This document shows positions 26,529-35,579 of a stretch of DNA of 64,000 nucleotides, piece by piece. Every line of letters starts with the position of its first letter. Within the stretch, counting starts at the first letter, position 1. This stretch comes from Roseovarius pacificus (GTDB taxonomy: Bacteria; Pseudomonadota; Alphaproteobacteria; Rhodobacterales; Rhodobacteraceae), in the NCBI RefSeq assembly GCF_900142665.1, contig NZ_FRBR01000003.1, forward strand, positions 186,001-250,000, written 5' to 3'. A program made the position numbers and the translations under genes. Below the pieces are notes generated by a model. The model did not search any database and had not been told where the DNA came from. It saw only the letters and a program-made list of their open reading frames with translations.

Positions 26529-28574
26529 ATGTCCAAAGACCCCCTCCTTCAGCCCTACCAGCTCAAGCACCTGACGCTGCGCAACCGGATCATGACCACC
26601 GCGCACGAGCCCGCCTATCCCGAAGACGGCATGCCCAAGGATCGCTACATCGCCTATCACGCCGAACGCGCCAGGGCCGGGGTGGCTCTGGCCATGACGG
26701 CGGGATCGGCGGCGGTCAGCCGCGACAGCCCGCCGGTGTTCAATAACGTCCTCGCCTACAAGGAGGAAGTCGTGCCATGGATTCGCAAGCTGACGGACGC
26801 CTGCCACGATCACGGCTGCGCCGTGATGATCCAGCTCACCCACCTTGGCCGCCGCACCGGCTGGTCCAAGGGTGACTGGCTGCCCTCTGTGTCCTCCTCC
26901 AAACACCGTGAACCGGCCCACCGCGCCTTTCCCAAGCTGGCCGAAGACTGGGACATCGAACGCATCATCAGCGATTTCGCAGACGCGACCGAACGGATGA
27001 AAGAAGGCGGCATGGACGGGATCGAATTGCAGGTCTATGGCCACCTGCTCGATCAGTTCTGGTCACCGCTGACCAACGATCTCGATGGGCCTTATGGGGG
27101 ACAGACACTCGACAGCCGCCTGAAGCTGGTCTTCGACGTGCTGCGCGGCATTCGCATGCGCGTGGGCGACGATTTCATCGTCGGCCTGCGCTACACCGCC
27201 GACGAGGCCGAGGCCGGGGGCATCACACCCGAGGAAGGCATCGAGATTTCCAAGCGCCTGACCGATAGCGGAATGGTCGATTTCCTCAACGTGGTGCGCG
27301 GGCGCATCCACACCGATCCGGCCATGACCGATGTGATCCCCGTGCAGGGGATGAAGAACGCCCCGCATCTCGATTTCGCCGGGGCAGTGAAAAAGGCCAC
27401 CGGCATGCCGACCTTTCACGCGGCCAAGATCCCCGATGTGGCCACAGCGCGCCACGCGGTCGATGCCGGTCTGCTCGACATGGTGGGCATGACCCGTGCC
27501 CATATGGCCGACCCCCACATCGTGCAAAAGATCGTCGAGGGGCGCGAGGACGATATCCGCCCCTGCGTCGGCGCGACCTTCTGCCTTGACCGGATTTATG
27601 CCGCGGGTGAGGCGCTGTGCATCCACAACGCCGCCACAGGGCGGGAACTCAGCATGCCGCACAGCATCACCCCGGCAGAGGAAAAGAAGAAAGTCGCCAT
27701 CATCGGGGCCGGTCCCGCCGGTCTGGAAGCCGCCCGCGTGGCCGCCGAGCGCGGCCATGACGTGACCGTACTGGAGGCACAGCCCGATCCGGGCGGACAG
27801 GTGCGCCTGACCGCGCAGAACCCGCGCCGACGCGAGATGATCTCGATCATCGACTGGCGCATGTCCCAATGCGCCGCGCGCGACGTGGCGTTCCATTTCA
27901 ACACCTGGGCCGAGACCGCGGATGTCACCGCACTCGACCCCGATGTGGTGATCGTGGCCACCGGCGGCTTGCCCAACACCGAACTGTTCGAGACTGGTAA
28001 GGATCAGGATCTGGTCGTCACTTCGTGGGATCTGATTTCGGGCGACGTAAAACCGGGGCAAAACGTGCTGATCTATGATGAAAGCGGCGATCACCCTGGC
28101 CTGATGGCCGCCGAAGTCGCCGCCAACGCCGGGGCCAGTGTCGAGGTAATGACCCCTGACCGCGTGTTCGCCCCCGACATCATGGCGATGAACCTGACAC
28201 CCTACATGCGCGCCCTTCAGGACAAGGATGTGACATTCACAGTCACCCGCCGCCTGCTGAACGTCACGCGCGACGGCAACCAGCTCAAGGCGACAATTGG
28301 CACGGATTACAGCGATTTCACCTCTGAAAAGACCTATGATCAGATCGTGGTGAATTACGGCACCATGCCGATGGACGAGCTGTATTTCGATCTCAAACCG
28401 CTGTCATCCAACCACGGCGCGGTCGATTACGAGGCCCTTGTCGCCGGACAGCCGCAACAGATAATGCGCAATACCGACGGGGATTTTCAGCTGTTTCGCA
28501 TCGGCGATGCCGTCAGCGCCCGTAACACCCACGCGGCAATCTACGACGCCCTGCGCCTGGTCAAGGACATCTGA
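26529..28574 (+). CDS. NADH:flavin oxidoreductase, dimethylglycine/N-methylproline demethylase-like (DgcA family)
   Basis: A 681-residue two-part flavoprotein. Residues about 1-370 form an OYE-type TIM barrel with FMN site (HLGRRTGWSKG, GLRYTADEAEAGG, VGMTRAHMADPHI). From about 385 on is a dinucleotide-binding domain (VAIIGAGPAGLEAARVAAE), as in trimethylamine dehydrogenase, DgcA and stachydrine-pathway demethylases. The iron-sulfur segment reads CVGATFC...ALCIHN, so one of the four TMADH cysteines is Ala. ATG 26529 has CGGAG 8 bases upstream. It probably removes methyl groups from dimethylglycine, N-methylproline or a similar amine. Substrate is inferred from the neighbouring MttB-type gene. 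Confidence 0.82.
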   Translation: MSKDPLLQPYQLKHLTLRNRIMTTAHEPAYPEDGMPKDRYIAYHAERARAGVALAMTAGSAAVSRDSPPVFNNVLAYKEEVVPWIRKLTDACHDHGCAVMIQLTHLGRRTGWSKGDWLPSVSSSKHREPAHRAFPKLAEDWDIERIISDFADATERMKEGGMDGIELQVYGHLLDQFWSPLTNDLDGPYGGQTLDSRLKLVFDVLRGIRMRVGDDFIVGLRYTADEAEAGGITPEEGIEISKRLTDSGMVDFLNVVRGRIHTDPAMTDVIPVQGMKNAPHLDFAGAVKKATGMPTFHAAKIPDVATARHAVDAGLLDMVGMTRAHMADPHIVQKIVEGREDDIRPCVGATFCLDRIYAAGEALCIHNAATGRELSMPHSITPAEEKKKVAIIGAGPAGLEAARVAAERGHDVTVLEAQPDPGGQVRLTAQNPRRREMISIIDWRMSQCAARDVAFHFNTWAETADVTALDPDVVIVATGGLPNTELFETGKDQDLVVTSWDLISGDVKPGQNVLIYDESGDHPGLMAAEVAANAGASVEVMTPDRVFAPDIMAMNLTPYMRALQDKDVTFTVTRRLLNVTRDGNQLKATIGTDYSDFTSEKTYDQIVVNYGTMPMDELYFDLKPLSSNHGAVDYEALVAGQPQQIMRNTDGDFQLFRIGDAVSARNTHAAIYDALRLVKDI

Positions 28575-28583
28575 CATACTCTC

Positions 28584-28606
28584 CGGTTGCCCCATCGGGC
28601 AACCGG
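28584..28606. terminator. Bidirectional terminator hairpin
   Basis: CCGGTTGCCC (28584-28593) and GGGCAACCGG (28597-28606) form a perfect 10-bp stem with a three-base loop between the demethylase gene and the convergent map gene. Confidence 0.7.
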
Positions 28607-28639
28607 CAGGTCAGACGAACGGGCCTTTACTGAACCCTG

Positions 28640-29473
28640 TCAGGCGTCCTTCATTTTCCAGGTTGGATGGAAGCGCCCGGCAGGGGACAGGGTGAAAATC
28701 TCGGCCCCGTCCGCCGTCACGCCGATGGAATGCTCGAACTGCGCCGACAGGGACTTGTCCCGTGTCACCGCTGTCCAGTCATCGGCCAGAACCTTGGTTT
28801 CCGGGCGTCCCAGGTTCACCATCGGTTCGATGGTAAAGAACATGCCCTCTTCCAGAACCGGCCCCGTGCCGGCACGACCGTAATGCAGAACGTTCGGCGG
28901 CGCATGAAACACGCGCCCCAACCCGTGACCGCAGAAATCGCGCACAACCGACATGCGGTTCGCTTCCACATAGGTCTGGATCGCATGACCGATATCGCCA
29001 AAGGTGTTGCCGGGTTTGACCGCCTCGATCCCCTTCATGAGCGAATCATGTGTCACCTGGATCAGACGCTCAGCCTTGCGGCTCAGTTTGCCGGCGACAT
29101 ACATGCGACTGGTATCGCCGAACCAGCCGTCAACGATCACCGTCACGTCGATATTCAGAACGTCGCCATCCTTCAGCTTCTTGTCACCGGGGATGCCGTG
29201 ACAGACCACATGATTGACGCTGATACAGCTCGCATGCTTGTAGCCCTTGTAGCCAATCGTGGCTGATTTTGCACCTGCGGCATTCACCTTGTCTTCGATA
29301 ATACGGTCGATCTCGCCAGTGGTCTGGCTGGGGAAAATATGCTCGGCGACCTCGTCGAGAATCCGTGCCGCCAATGTGCCGGCCTTATGCATACCTGCAA
29401 AGTCCGCTTCCTCATGGATGCGGATACCGTCCCGGGTTACTCGTCCGTTATGTTTGCTCTTCACGCGCGTCAT
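28640..29473 (-). CDS. map: Type I methionine aminopeptidase
   Basis: A 277-residue enzyme removing the initiator Met from nascent proteins. Metal ligands are visible: Asp in LNIDVTVIVDG and GDTSRM, His in FCGHGLGRVFH, and Glu in FTIEPMV and QFEHSIGVT; the substrate-site His is in VNHVVCHGIPGD. ATG 29473 is preferred with AAAGG just upstream; the longer open frame adds 38 unrelated residues. It stands alone on the minus strand, divergent from the RND efflux operon. Confidence 0.95.
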   Translation of the reverse strand: MTRVKSKHNGRVTRDGIRIHEEADFAGMHKAGTLAARILDEVAEHIFPSQTTGEIDRIIEDKVNAAGAKSATIGYKGYKHASCISVNHVVCHGIPGDKKLKDGDVLNIDVTVIVDGWFGDTSRMYVAGKLSRKAERLIQVTHDSLMKGIEAVKPGNTFGDIGHAIQTYVEANRMSVVRDFCGHGLGRVFHAPPNVLHYGRAGTGPVLEEGMFFTIEPMVNLGRPETKVLADDWTAVTRDKSLSAQFEHSIGVTADGAEIFTLSPAGRFHPTWKMKDA

Positions 29474-29767
29474 CCAACCTTTCAGCCTATATGGCCTGTA
29501 TCTAAGGTTTTTTCCCGGAAAGAGCCAGAGGGGCCACAACATTCGACAACCAGCCGCACAACGAAGTAATCCTTTTATTTTTTGCACATAAAGCTTGAAA
29601 AATCACCACTCTGCGCGCCTGCGCACCGTTCTGTGCATTTACACACCACACATTGTGCAAACTGAGCAGACAACCACAGTTGCCAAGACCGGGATTTGCG
29701 CATTACCCTGCCGCAACACCGCAAACCGTCTCTCAGACGCACTGCCGATTTCCCTGAAAGGTCTGAC

Positions 29768-30907
29768 ATGTTGTCATTTTCCCGGCTACTTCCGGCCATC
29801 GCACTTCTGTTTGCAGCCACACTGCAGGGTATGGCACAGCAATCCGACCAGCCCGTTCCTGTCACTGTGGTCACCTTGCAGCCGCAAACCGTAACTCTGA
29901 CCTCGACGTTACCGGGTCGTGTGGCGGCTTCGGCAGAAGCCGAAGTACGCCCGCAAGTAAACGGAATCATCACCGAACGCCTCTTCGAAGAAGGCGCCCA
30001 TGTAAAAGCCAACGATCCGCTTTACCGGATCGACGCCGCCAGTTATGAGGCCGCCGTTCAACAGGCCCGCGCCAGCGTGGCACAGGCCGAGGCACAGTTG
30101 GGCGCCGCCCGGCGCGAAGCTGCGCGATTAGTCGAATTGCAGGCCCGTAACGTGGCCAGCGAACAGGCACTGGACGAAGCGCAGGCCGCCCGCGATTCGG
30201 CGGAAGCGGCACTGGAACTGGCGCACGCCCAACTGAATGCCGCCGAGATCGAGCTGTCGCACACCACGATCCGCGCACGGTTGTCGGGCCGCATCGGTCT
30301 GTCGCAAACCAGCCCCGGCGCGCTGGTCACCGCGAGTCAGGCGCAACCTCTGGCCGTGATCCGCGACATTGATCCGGTCCATGTTGATGTAACCCAGTCC
30401 GCCGCCGATCTGTTGCGGTGGCGACGCGGCGAAACCGAAGAGAATCTGGCCGGGGCCGATGGTACCGTGCGCCTGACACTGGCCGACGGATCGGAATACA
30501 GTGAAACCGGGCGCTTGCAGGCAGCCGAACCCAACGTGAACCCGCAAACCGGGGTAGTGACGCTGCGGATGCAATTCGCCAATCCGAACGCGCTTTTGCT
30601 TCCGGGAATGTATGTTCAGGTGAACATGCCGGTCGAAGTGGCCGATAACGTTTTCCTGGTCCCACATGAAGGCGTGGTACGCGACAGGCGGGGACGGCCC
30701 GTTGCCTGGGTGGTCAACGCCAATAACGTGATCGAAGAGCGCGCGCTGTCAATCCTTCAGGACCGCGCCTCGGACTGGGTGGTCGATAGCGGACTGGAAC
30801 CGGGCGACCGCATCGTCGTGGCCGGATTCCAGAAAACCGCGCCGGGGGCCACCGTCGCCCCTGAGGAACGCGCCGCGTCTGACGACGGCGCGGCATCCGA
30901 GCAATGA
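29768..30907 (+). CDS. RND efflux periplasmic adaptor (AcrA/MexA type)
   Basis: A 379-residue membrane fusion protein. A signal sequence (MLSFSRLLPAIALLFAATLQGMAQ) without an obvious lipobox leads to a beta barrel/lipoyl part (VRPQVNGIITERLFEEGAHV), a helical hairpin (YEAAVQQARASVAQAEAQLGAA and mirror, about 95-165) and the second lipoyl half (IRARLSGRIGLSQTSPG). The C-terminus PGDRIVVAGFQKTAPGA is typical. ATG 29768 is preceded by GAAAGG. It forms an operon with the pump gene 26 bases downstream. There is no TolC-type gene or local repressor in the window. Confidence 0.92.
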   Translation: MLSFSRLLPAIALLFAATLQGMAQQSDQPVPVTVVTLQPQTVTLTSTLPGRVAASAEAEVRPQVNGIITERLFEEGAHVKANDPLYRIDAASYEAAVQQARASVAQAEAQLGAARREAARLVELQARNVASEQALDEAQAARDSAEAALELAHAQLNAAEIELSHTTIRARLSGRIGLSQTSPGALVTASQAQPLAVIRDIDPVHVDVTQSAADLLRWRRGETEENLAGADGTVRLTLADGSEYSETGRLQAAEPNVNPQTGVVTLRMQFANPNALLLPGMYVQVNMPVEVADNVFLVPHEGVVRDRRGRPVAWVVNANNVIEERALSILQDRASDWVVDSGLEPGDRIVVAGFQKTAPGATVAPEERAASDDGAASEQ

Positions 30908-30933
30908 TGCGCAGGCACGGGGACGCATAAATC

Positions 30934-33900
30934 ATGGCACGTTTTTTCATCGACCGGCCCGTCTTTGCCTGGGTGATCTCGATCATCATCATGGGGATCG
31001 GGGTCCTCGCGATCCGGGTACTGCCCATCGCACAGTATCCGCAGATCGCACCGCCCTCGGTGGCGATCTCGGCCACCTACCCCGGCGCTTCGGCGAATAC
31101 GGTCGCCAATACCGTCACCCAGGTCATCGAGCAACAGATGACCGGGCTGGACGGGCTGCGTTATTTCTCGTCCAGTTCCAACGCGGCGGGACGGGTCAGC
31201 ATCACCCTGACGTTTGAAACCGGCACGGATCCCGACATCGCCCAGGTGCAGGTACAGAACAAACTGAGCCAGGCCACACCGCTCCTGCCCGAGATCGTCC
31301 AACGTCAGGGCATCACCGTCGAGAAATCCTCGGCCGGGTTCCTGATGGTGGTTGCCCTGATTTCCAGGGATGGCAGCCTCGAACAGGTCGACCTTGCCGA
31401 CTACATGGAATCCAATCTCGTCGATGAGCTCAGCCGGATTCAGGGCGTGGGCTCCGTAGAGGTGTTCGGCGGGCAATACGCGATGCGTATCTGGCTCGAT
31501 CCCTCCAAACTGGCCGCTTTCGAACTGACGCCTGCGGATGTGGTGGCGGCCGTTTCAGCGCAAAACGCGCAGATTTCAGCCGGCTCCTTCGGGGCGCGGC
31601 CCACGGTGGACGGGCAACAGTTGAATGCCACGATCACCGCGCAATCGCTGCTCAGCACGCCCGAAGATTTCCGCCAGATCGTTCTGCGCGCGGAAACGGA
31701 CGGCGGCCTCGTGTTGCTGGACGATGTCGCCCGCGTCGAGATTGGGGCGGAAAACTACGCCACCATCGCCCGGTTCAACGGCGCCCCGTCTGCGGGCATG
31801 GCCATCAGCCTTGCGTCCGGCGCAAACGCGCTCGACACGGCTGAAGCCGTCAAATCGCAAATGGAGGAATTCTCCCGCTTCTTCCCCGAAGGCGTGGATT
31901 ACGTCATTCCCTACGACACCACACCGTTTGTCGAGATTTCGATCGAAGAGGTCGTCAAGACCCTGTTCGAGGCAATCGTGCTGGTGTTCCTCGTGATGCT
32001 CCTGTTCCTGCAAAACCTGCGGGCGACACTGATCCCCACCCTGGCCGTGCCAGTGGTTCTGCTGGGCACTTTCGGCGTTCTGGCGGTGGCCGGGTTCACG
32101 ATCAATACCCTGACCATGCTGGCCATGGTGCTGGCCATCGGCCTTCTGGTGGACGACGCCATCGTGGTGGTCGAAAACGTCGAGCGCATCATGGAGGAAG
32201 AGGGCCTGCCGCCGCGTGAGGCCACGCATAAATCCATGGGCCAGATCACCGGCGCCCTGATCGGCATCGCGATGGTGCTGTCGGCGGTGTTCGTGCCGAT
32301 GGCATTTTTCCCCGGTTCGACCGGCGTGATCTACCAGCAGTTCGCGATTACCATCGTGTCGGCCATGGCGCTGTCAGTGGTGGTGGCGATCACGCTGACA
32401 CCCGCCCTTTGCGCTTCGCTGCTCAAAGCCAAGGGGCACGGCAAGACGCGCGGTCCGTTCGGCTGGTTTAACACCGGTTTCAACAAACTGATCTCGGGCT
32501 ATACCAACACGGTCGGGTGGACCGTGAAGCGCCCGTTCCGCGTGGCAATGGTTTATCTTGCGATGGCCGCGGTGATGGTCATGCTGTTCATGCGCACACC
32601 CACCGGGTTTCTTCCCGAAGAGGACCAGGGCATCCTGTTCACCCTGATCCAGACCCCCACCGGGGCCTCTGCCGAGCGCACGCTGGACGTCGTCAAGCAA
32701 ATCGAAGATTACTACCTGAATCACGAAACCGAGGTCGTGGACTCGATGTTCGGCGTCGTCGGCTTCAGCTTTGCCGGCAGCGGACAGAACATGGGGATCG
32801 CCTTTGTTCAGTTGAAAGACTGGGATGAACGCCCCTCCCCCGAACAAAGCGTTCAGGCGCTGGCTGGCCGGGCCTTCGGGGCGTTCAGCCAGATCCAGGA
32901 CGCGATGGTGTTCCCCGTCGTCCCGCCTTCGGTGATTGAACTGGGCAACGTGTCGGGTTTCGATTTCTACCTTCAGGCGCGCGGCGGCCAAAGCCACGAA
33001 GACATGATCAATGCCCGCAATCAATTGCTGGGGATGGCTGCACAAAGCGAGATCGTCACCTCGGTCCGGCCAAGCGGGCTTGAGGACGCGGCACAGTTCA
33101 ACCTGGATATCGACTGGCGCAAGGCAGGGGCTATGGGGCTGACACCCACCGATGTGGGGCAATTGCTGCAAATCGCCTGGGCCGGAACCTATGTGAACGA
33201 TTTCATCGACCAGGGCCGGATCAAGCGTGTCTATGTTCAGGGCGAGGCCGACGCACGCACCGCCCCCACCGATATCGACAAATGGCGGGTGCGCAACGCC
33301 AGCGGCGGGCTGGTCCCCTTCTCCAACTTCGCGGAAGGAAATTGGGATTACGGCGCGCAGGGGCTTTATCGCTACAACGGTGTACCCTCGATCCAGATTC
33401 AGGGCACACCGGTACCCGGCGTCAGCACGGGCGAGGCCATGGCCGAAATGGAACGGCTGGTCGCACAACTGGGCGATGGCTATAACCTTGCCTGGACCGG
33501 CCTGTCGCTGGAAGAGCGCGATTCAGGCAATCAGGCCCCGCTGCTTTACGCCTTGTCGCTGGCTGCGGTGTTCCTGTCCCTCGCTGCCCTTTACGAAAGC
33601 TGGTCGATCCCCTTCGCGGTGATGCTGGCCATGCCGATCGGTGTGCTTGGGGCACTCATCGGCGCATGGCTGGGGTCTTTCGAGAACGGCGTGTTTTTCC
33701 AGGTCGGCCTGCTGACGGTGATCGGTCTGACAGGCAAGAACGCCATCCTGATCGTCGAGTTCGCCCGTGACCGCTATGAAGGGGGCGAACGCCTGGTCGA
33801 GGCCGTGGTCGAAGCCGGGCGTCAGCGTTTTCGCCCGATCATCATGACATCAATGGCCTTCTCTCTGGGCGTGTTGCCACTGGTGCTGAGTTCCGGGGCA

Positions 33901-34035
33901 GGCTCGGGCGGGCGCAATGCCATCGGCTCGGGTGTCCTGGGGGGCACGTTGTCGGCCACCGTTCTGGGGGTGCTCTTCATCCCCCTGTTCTTCGTGATCG
34001 TCGCCCGCCTGTTCCGCAGGGCTGGCGGTAAATAA
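30934..34035 (+). CDS. RND multidrug efflux permease (HAE1, AcrB/MexB-like)
   Basis: A 1033-residue proton-driven inner-membrane pump. It begins [17 protein letters not shown], has 12 membrane helices in the 1+5+1+5 arrangement, and carries [20 protein letters not shown] with the two Asp of the proton relay in helix 4. ITGLTGKN-type [15 protein letters not shown] in helix 10 supplies the conserved Lys. Periplasmic porter loops include [10 protein letters not shown]-like [19 protein letters not shown]. It exports hydrophobic or amphiphilic compounds with the adjacent adaptor. A strong terminator follows. Confidence 0.95.
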   Translation: MARFFIDRPVFAWVISIIIMGIGVLAIRVLPIAQYPQIAPPSVAISATYPGASANTVANTVTQVIEQQMTGLDGLRYFSSSSNAAGRVSITLTFETGTDPDIAQVQVQNKLSQATPLLPEIVQRQGITVEKSSAGFLMVVALISRDGSLEQVDLADYMESNLVDELSRIQGVGSVEVFGGQYAMRIWLDPSKLAAFELTPADVVAAVSAQNAQISAGSFGARPTVDGQQLNATITAQSLLSTPEDFRQIVLRAETDGGLVLLDDVARVEIGAENYATIARFNGAPSAGMAISLASGANALDTAEAVKSQMEEFSRFFPEGVDYVIPYDTTPFVEISIEEVVKTLFEAIVLVFLVMLLFLQNLRATLIPTLAVPVVLLGTFGVLAVAGFTINTLTMLAMVLAIGLLVDDAIVVVENVERIMEEEGLPPREATHKSMGQITGALIGIAMVLSAVFVPMAFFPGSTGVIYQQFAITIVSAMALSVVVAITLTPALCASLLKAKGHGKTRGPFGWFNTGFNKLISGYTNTVGWTVKRPFRVAMVYLAMAAVMVMLFMRTPTGFLPEEDQGILFTLIQTPTGASAERTLDVVKQIEDYYLNHETEVVDSMFGVVGFSFAGSGQNMGIAFVQLKDWDERPSPEQSVQALAGRAFGAFSQIQDAMVFPVVPPSVIELGNVSGFDFYLQARGGQSHEDMINARNQLLGMAAQSEIVTSVRPSGLEDAAQFNLDIDWRKAGAMGLTPTDVGQLLQIAWAGTYVNDFIDQGRIKRVYVQGEADARTAPTDIDKWRVRNASGGLVPFSNFAEGNWDYGAQGLYRYNGVPSIQIQGTPVPGVSTGEAMAEMERLVAQLGDGYNLAWTGLSLEERDSGNQAPLLYALSLAAVFLSLAALYESWSIPFAVMLAMPIGVLGALIGAWLGSFENGVFFQVGLLTVIGLTGKNAILIVEFARDRYEGGERLVEAVVEAGRQRFRPIIMTSMAFSLGVLPLVLSSGAGSGGRNAIGSGVLGGTLSATVLGVLFIPLFFVIVARLFRRAGGK

Positions 34036-34042
34036 TCCCGAA

Positions 34043-34071
34043 CCGGGGCGCATGACATCAGTGCGCCCCGG
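34043..34071 (+). terminator. Terminator of the RND efflux operon
   Basis: CCGGGGCGCA (34043-34052) and TGCGCCCCGG (34062-34071) form a 10-bp stem 8 bases after the pump stop codon. There is no T run downstream. Confidence 0.65.
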
Positions 34072-34148
34072 ACCCCGACACCCCCTCTTATGCGATACCA
34101 ACGGACCGAACCCCGGATCGCTTTCGCAACCACATCGCAAATGAAAAT

Positions 34149-34225
34149 TGGCGATCCCGCGAGGACTCGAACCCCGAACCTGCTGATTAGAAGTCAGCTG
34201 CTCTATCCAGTTGAGCTACGGGACC
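34149..34225 (-). tRNA. tRNA-Arg (anticodon UCU)
   Basis: A 77-base gene on the minus strand. The 7-bp acceptor stem pairs GGTCCCG with CGGGATC. The anticodon stem is CTGAC/GTCAG-like around the loop CTTCTAA (anticodon TCT). The T arm has GTTCGAGTC, and the 3' CCA is encoded (34149-34151). The D arm reads AGCTCAACTGGATAGAGC. It reads AGA codons, which are rare in this G+C-rich genome. Confidence 0.97.
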
Positions 34226-34387
34226 GCTTGGCCTCGTTTACCGTCGCCCTTTGCCAAGATCAAAGACAAATCGGGGCGGCCGTGTAAAATCGTTTGGCTG
34301 ACCGCTTGCACCCTTGGCCAAGGGGTGTCTTTCTGCACTCAGGCGCGACTCATCCCGAGGCGCCGGCAGACCCAAGGACGGAGCCAC

Positions 34388-34969
34388 ATGAAACACCCTA
34401 TTCCCCTGATCATTCCCGCAATTCTTGTCGCAAGCCCTGCCGCAGCGCACCTTCCCCCCGGCGAATACGGGTCTTTCATGGCCGGGGTGACGCATCCGCT
34501 GTTCGGTCTCGATCATGTTCTGGCGATGATCGCCGTCGGACTTTGGGCTGCCCAGATCGGTGGACGGGCATTGTGGCAGGTCCCTACCGCCTTTGTCGCG
34601 GCGATGATTGCGGGCTTCATCCTGGCGCTGGCCGGGCTACCGCTGCCGTTCGTCGAACCGATGATTCTGGCTTCGATCATGGTATTGGGGATGGTGGTGG
34701 CGCTGGCGCTGCGCCCGGCCCCGTGGGTGGCAATCACCGCCGTGGCCGTCTTTGCACTGTTTCACGGCCACGCCCATGGCGGCGAACTGGGCAGCGCGCA
34801 GGCGATGCAATTCGGTGCAGGCTTCGCGCTTGCCACGGCGGGATTGCACGCTGTCGGCCTGATCGTCGCATTGCTCTTTGCCCGCGCCTTGCGTGCCGGG
34901 TCCGGTGCCGTGTTGCGGGCGATGGGCGGCGCGACCACACTGGTCGGCATCTTTCTGGCAATTGGTTAA
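34388..34969 (+). CDS. hupE: HupE/UreJ family metal transporter
   Basis: A 193-residue protein with a signal peptide (ending SPAAAH) and about six membrane helices. The HupE/UreJ motifs are clear: HPLFGLDHVLAMIAVGLWA near the N-terminus and FALFHGHAHGGELG in the middle, both with His residues thought to coordinate Ni or Co. Family members move nickel or cobalt, often beside urease or hydrogenase genes; none are present here. ATG 34388 is the start giving an intact signal peptide. Confidence 0.85.
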   Translation: MKHPIPLIIPAILVASPAAAHLPPGEYGSFMAGVTHPLFGLDHVLAMIAVGLWAAQIGGRALWQVPTAFVAAMIAGFILALAGLPLPFVEPMILASIMVLGMVVALALRPAPWVAITAVAVFALFHGHAHGGELGSAQAMQFGAGFALATAGLHAVGLIVALLFARALRAGSGAVLRAMGGATTLVGIFLAIG

Positions 34970-34981
34970 CAAAACCGGTCC

Positions 34982-35004
34982 GGGGCGCAACGCGCGCCCC
35001 GTTT
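34982..35004 (+). terminator. Terminator of the hupE-like gene
   Basis: GGGGCGC (34982-34988) and GCGCCCC (34994-35000) pair around a 5-nt loop, followed by GTTT, 12 bases after the stop codon. It borders the repeated 82-bp element that begins at 35026. Confidence 0.75.
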
Positions 35005-35025
35005 ATCCGGCTGTTTGCCGATCCG

Positions 35026-35107
35026 ATACCGACGCAATACCGACGTTTTACCGATATGATGCCGATCGGGGATTTCCCTTGTTAACAAGGTTGGATTCAC
35101 CGATTCG
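35026..35107. repeat. 82-bp element with four 11-bp units and GTTAAC, copy A
   Basis: Four 9-base units start every 11 bp: ATACCGACG at 35026 and 35037, TTACCGATA at 35048 and ATGCCGATC at 35059. Nine bases later comes the perfect palindrome CCTTGTTAACAAGG (35077-35090), and CGATTCG ends the element (35101-35107). The reverse complement of 51476-51557 aligns over all 82 positions without gaps, 60 identical by my count. The element lies between a terminator hairpin (34982-35000) and the stop codon of the ABM gene. Confidence 0.8.
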
Positions 35108-35118
35108 CATGATCCGCC

Positions 35119-35466
35119 CTATGCCCCATGCACCGCCCGGCTGTCATCCGGGGCCTGTACGCGGTCATGCTTGCCATAGTCGCGGATCACGCTGACCACC
35201 CGCAGGCGGTAATCCTCGAACATCCGCTCGCGCCCGGCCTTCTGGGCCCGCCGGTGCCCCTCCAACTGGCGCCACCGCTCCACCGCGGCCTCATCTTCCC
35301 AGAAACTCAGCGACAACAGCTTGCCGGGGTTTGTCAGGCTCTGAAATCGCTCCACACTAATGAACCCCTCGACCTCTTCCACGAGCGACCGCATTTTCGC
35401 GGCCATATCCAGATAAGGCTCTTTCTGCCCTTCGGCAGGTTCGACTTCGAAGATAATGGCAATCAT
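35119..35466 (-). CDS. Antibiotic biosynthesis monooxygenase (ABM) domain protein
   Basis: A 115-residue single ABM domain of the dimeric ferredoxin-like fold: MIAIIFEVEPAEGQ, MRSLVEEVEGFISVERFQ and LLSLSFWEDEAAVERWR are the three family blocks. Members are small oxygenases or haem-binding proteins of mixed function. ATG 35466 follows GGAGG. It is divergent from tauR, and CTGG repeats in the shared region read toward this gene, so it may belong to the taurine regulon. The substrate is unknown. Confidence 0.85.
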   Translation of the reverse strand: MIAIIFEVEPAEGQKEPYLDMAAKMRSLVEEVEGFISVERFQSLTNPGKLLSLSFWEDEAAVERWRQLEGHRRAQKAGRERMFEDYRLRVVSVIRDYGKHDRVQAPDDSRAVHGA

Positions 35467-35535
35467 GTTGATCCTCCGCTTTCCGCCATCAGCATTCCCG
35501 GCATGCCTGCTGAACACAAGCCGGCACATGGCCAT

Positions 35536-35565
35536 CAGACCAGATTGCCAGATGGATAAGTCCAG
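35536..35565 (-). promoter_or_regulatory. Putative TauR operator between tauR and the ABM gene
   Basis: On the minus strand CTGGACTTAT begins at 35565, CTGGCAAT at 35551 and CTGGTCTG at 35543. The first nearly matches the CTGGACYTAA repeat I recall for TauR. Outer spacing is 22 bp with an inner step of 8, almost the same as the site before xsc. The site ends 15 bases before the tauR start codon, which fits autoregulation. Confidence 0.55.
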
Positions 35566-35579
35566 ACTATCGTGACGAT

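Noticed and set aside
35026-35107. CRISPR array as an explanation of the 11-bp units
   Set aside because: The units are only 9 bases with 2-base gaps, far too short for repeats and spacers, and there are no cas genes.
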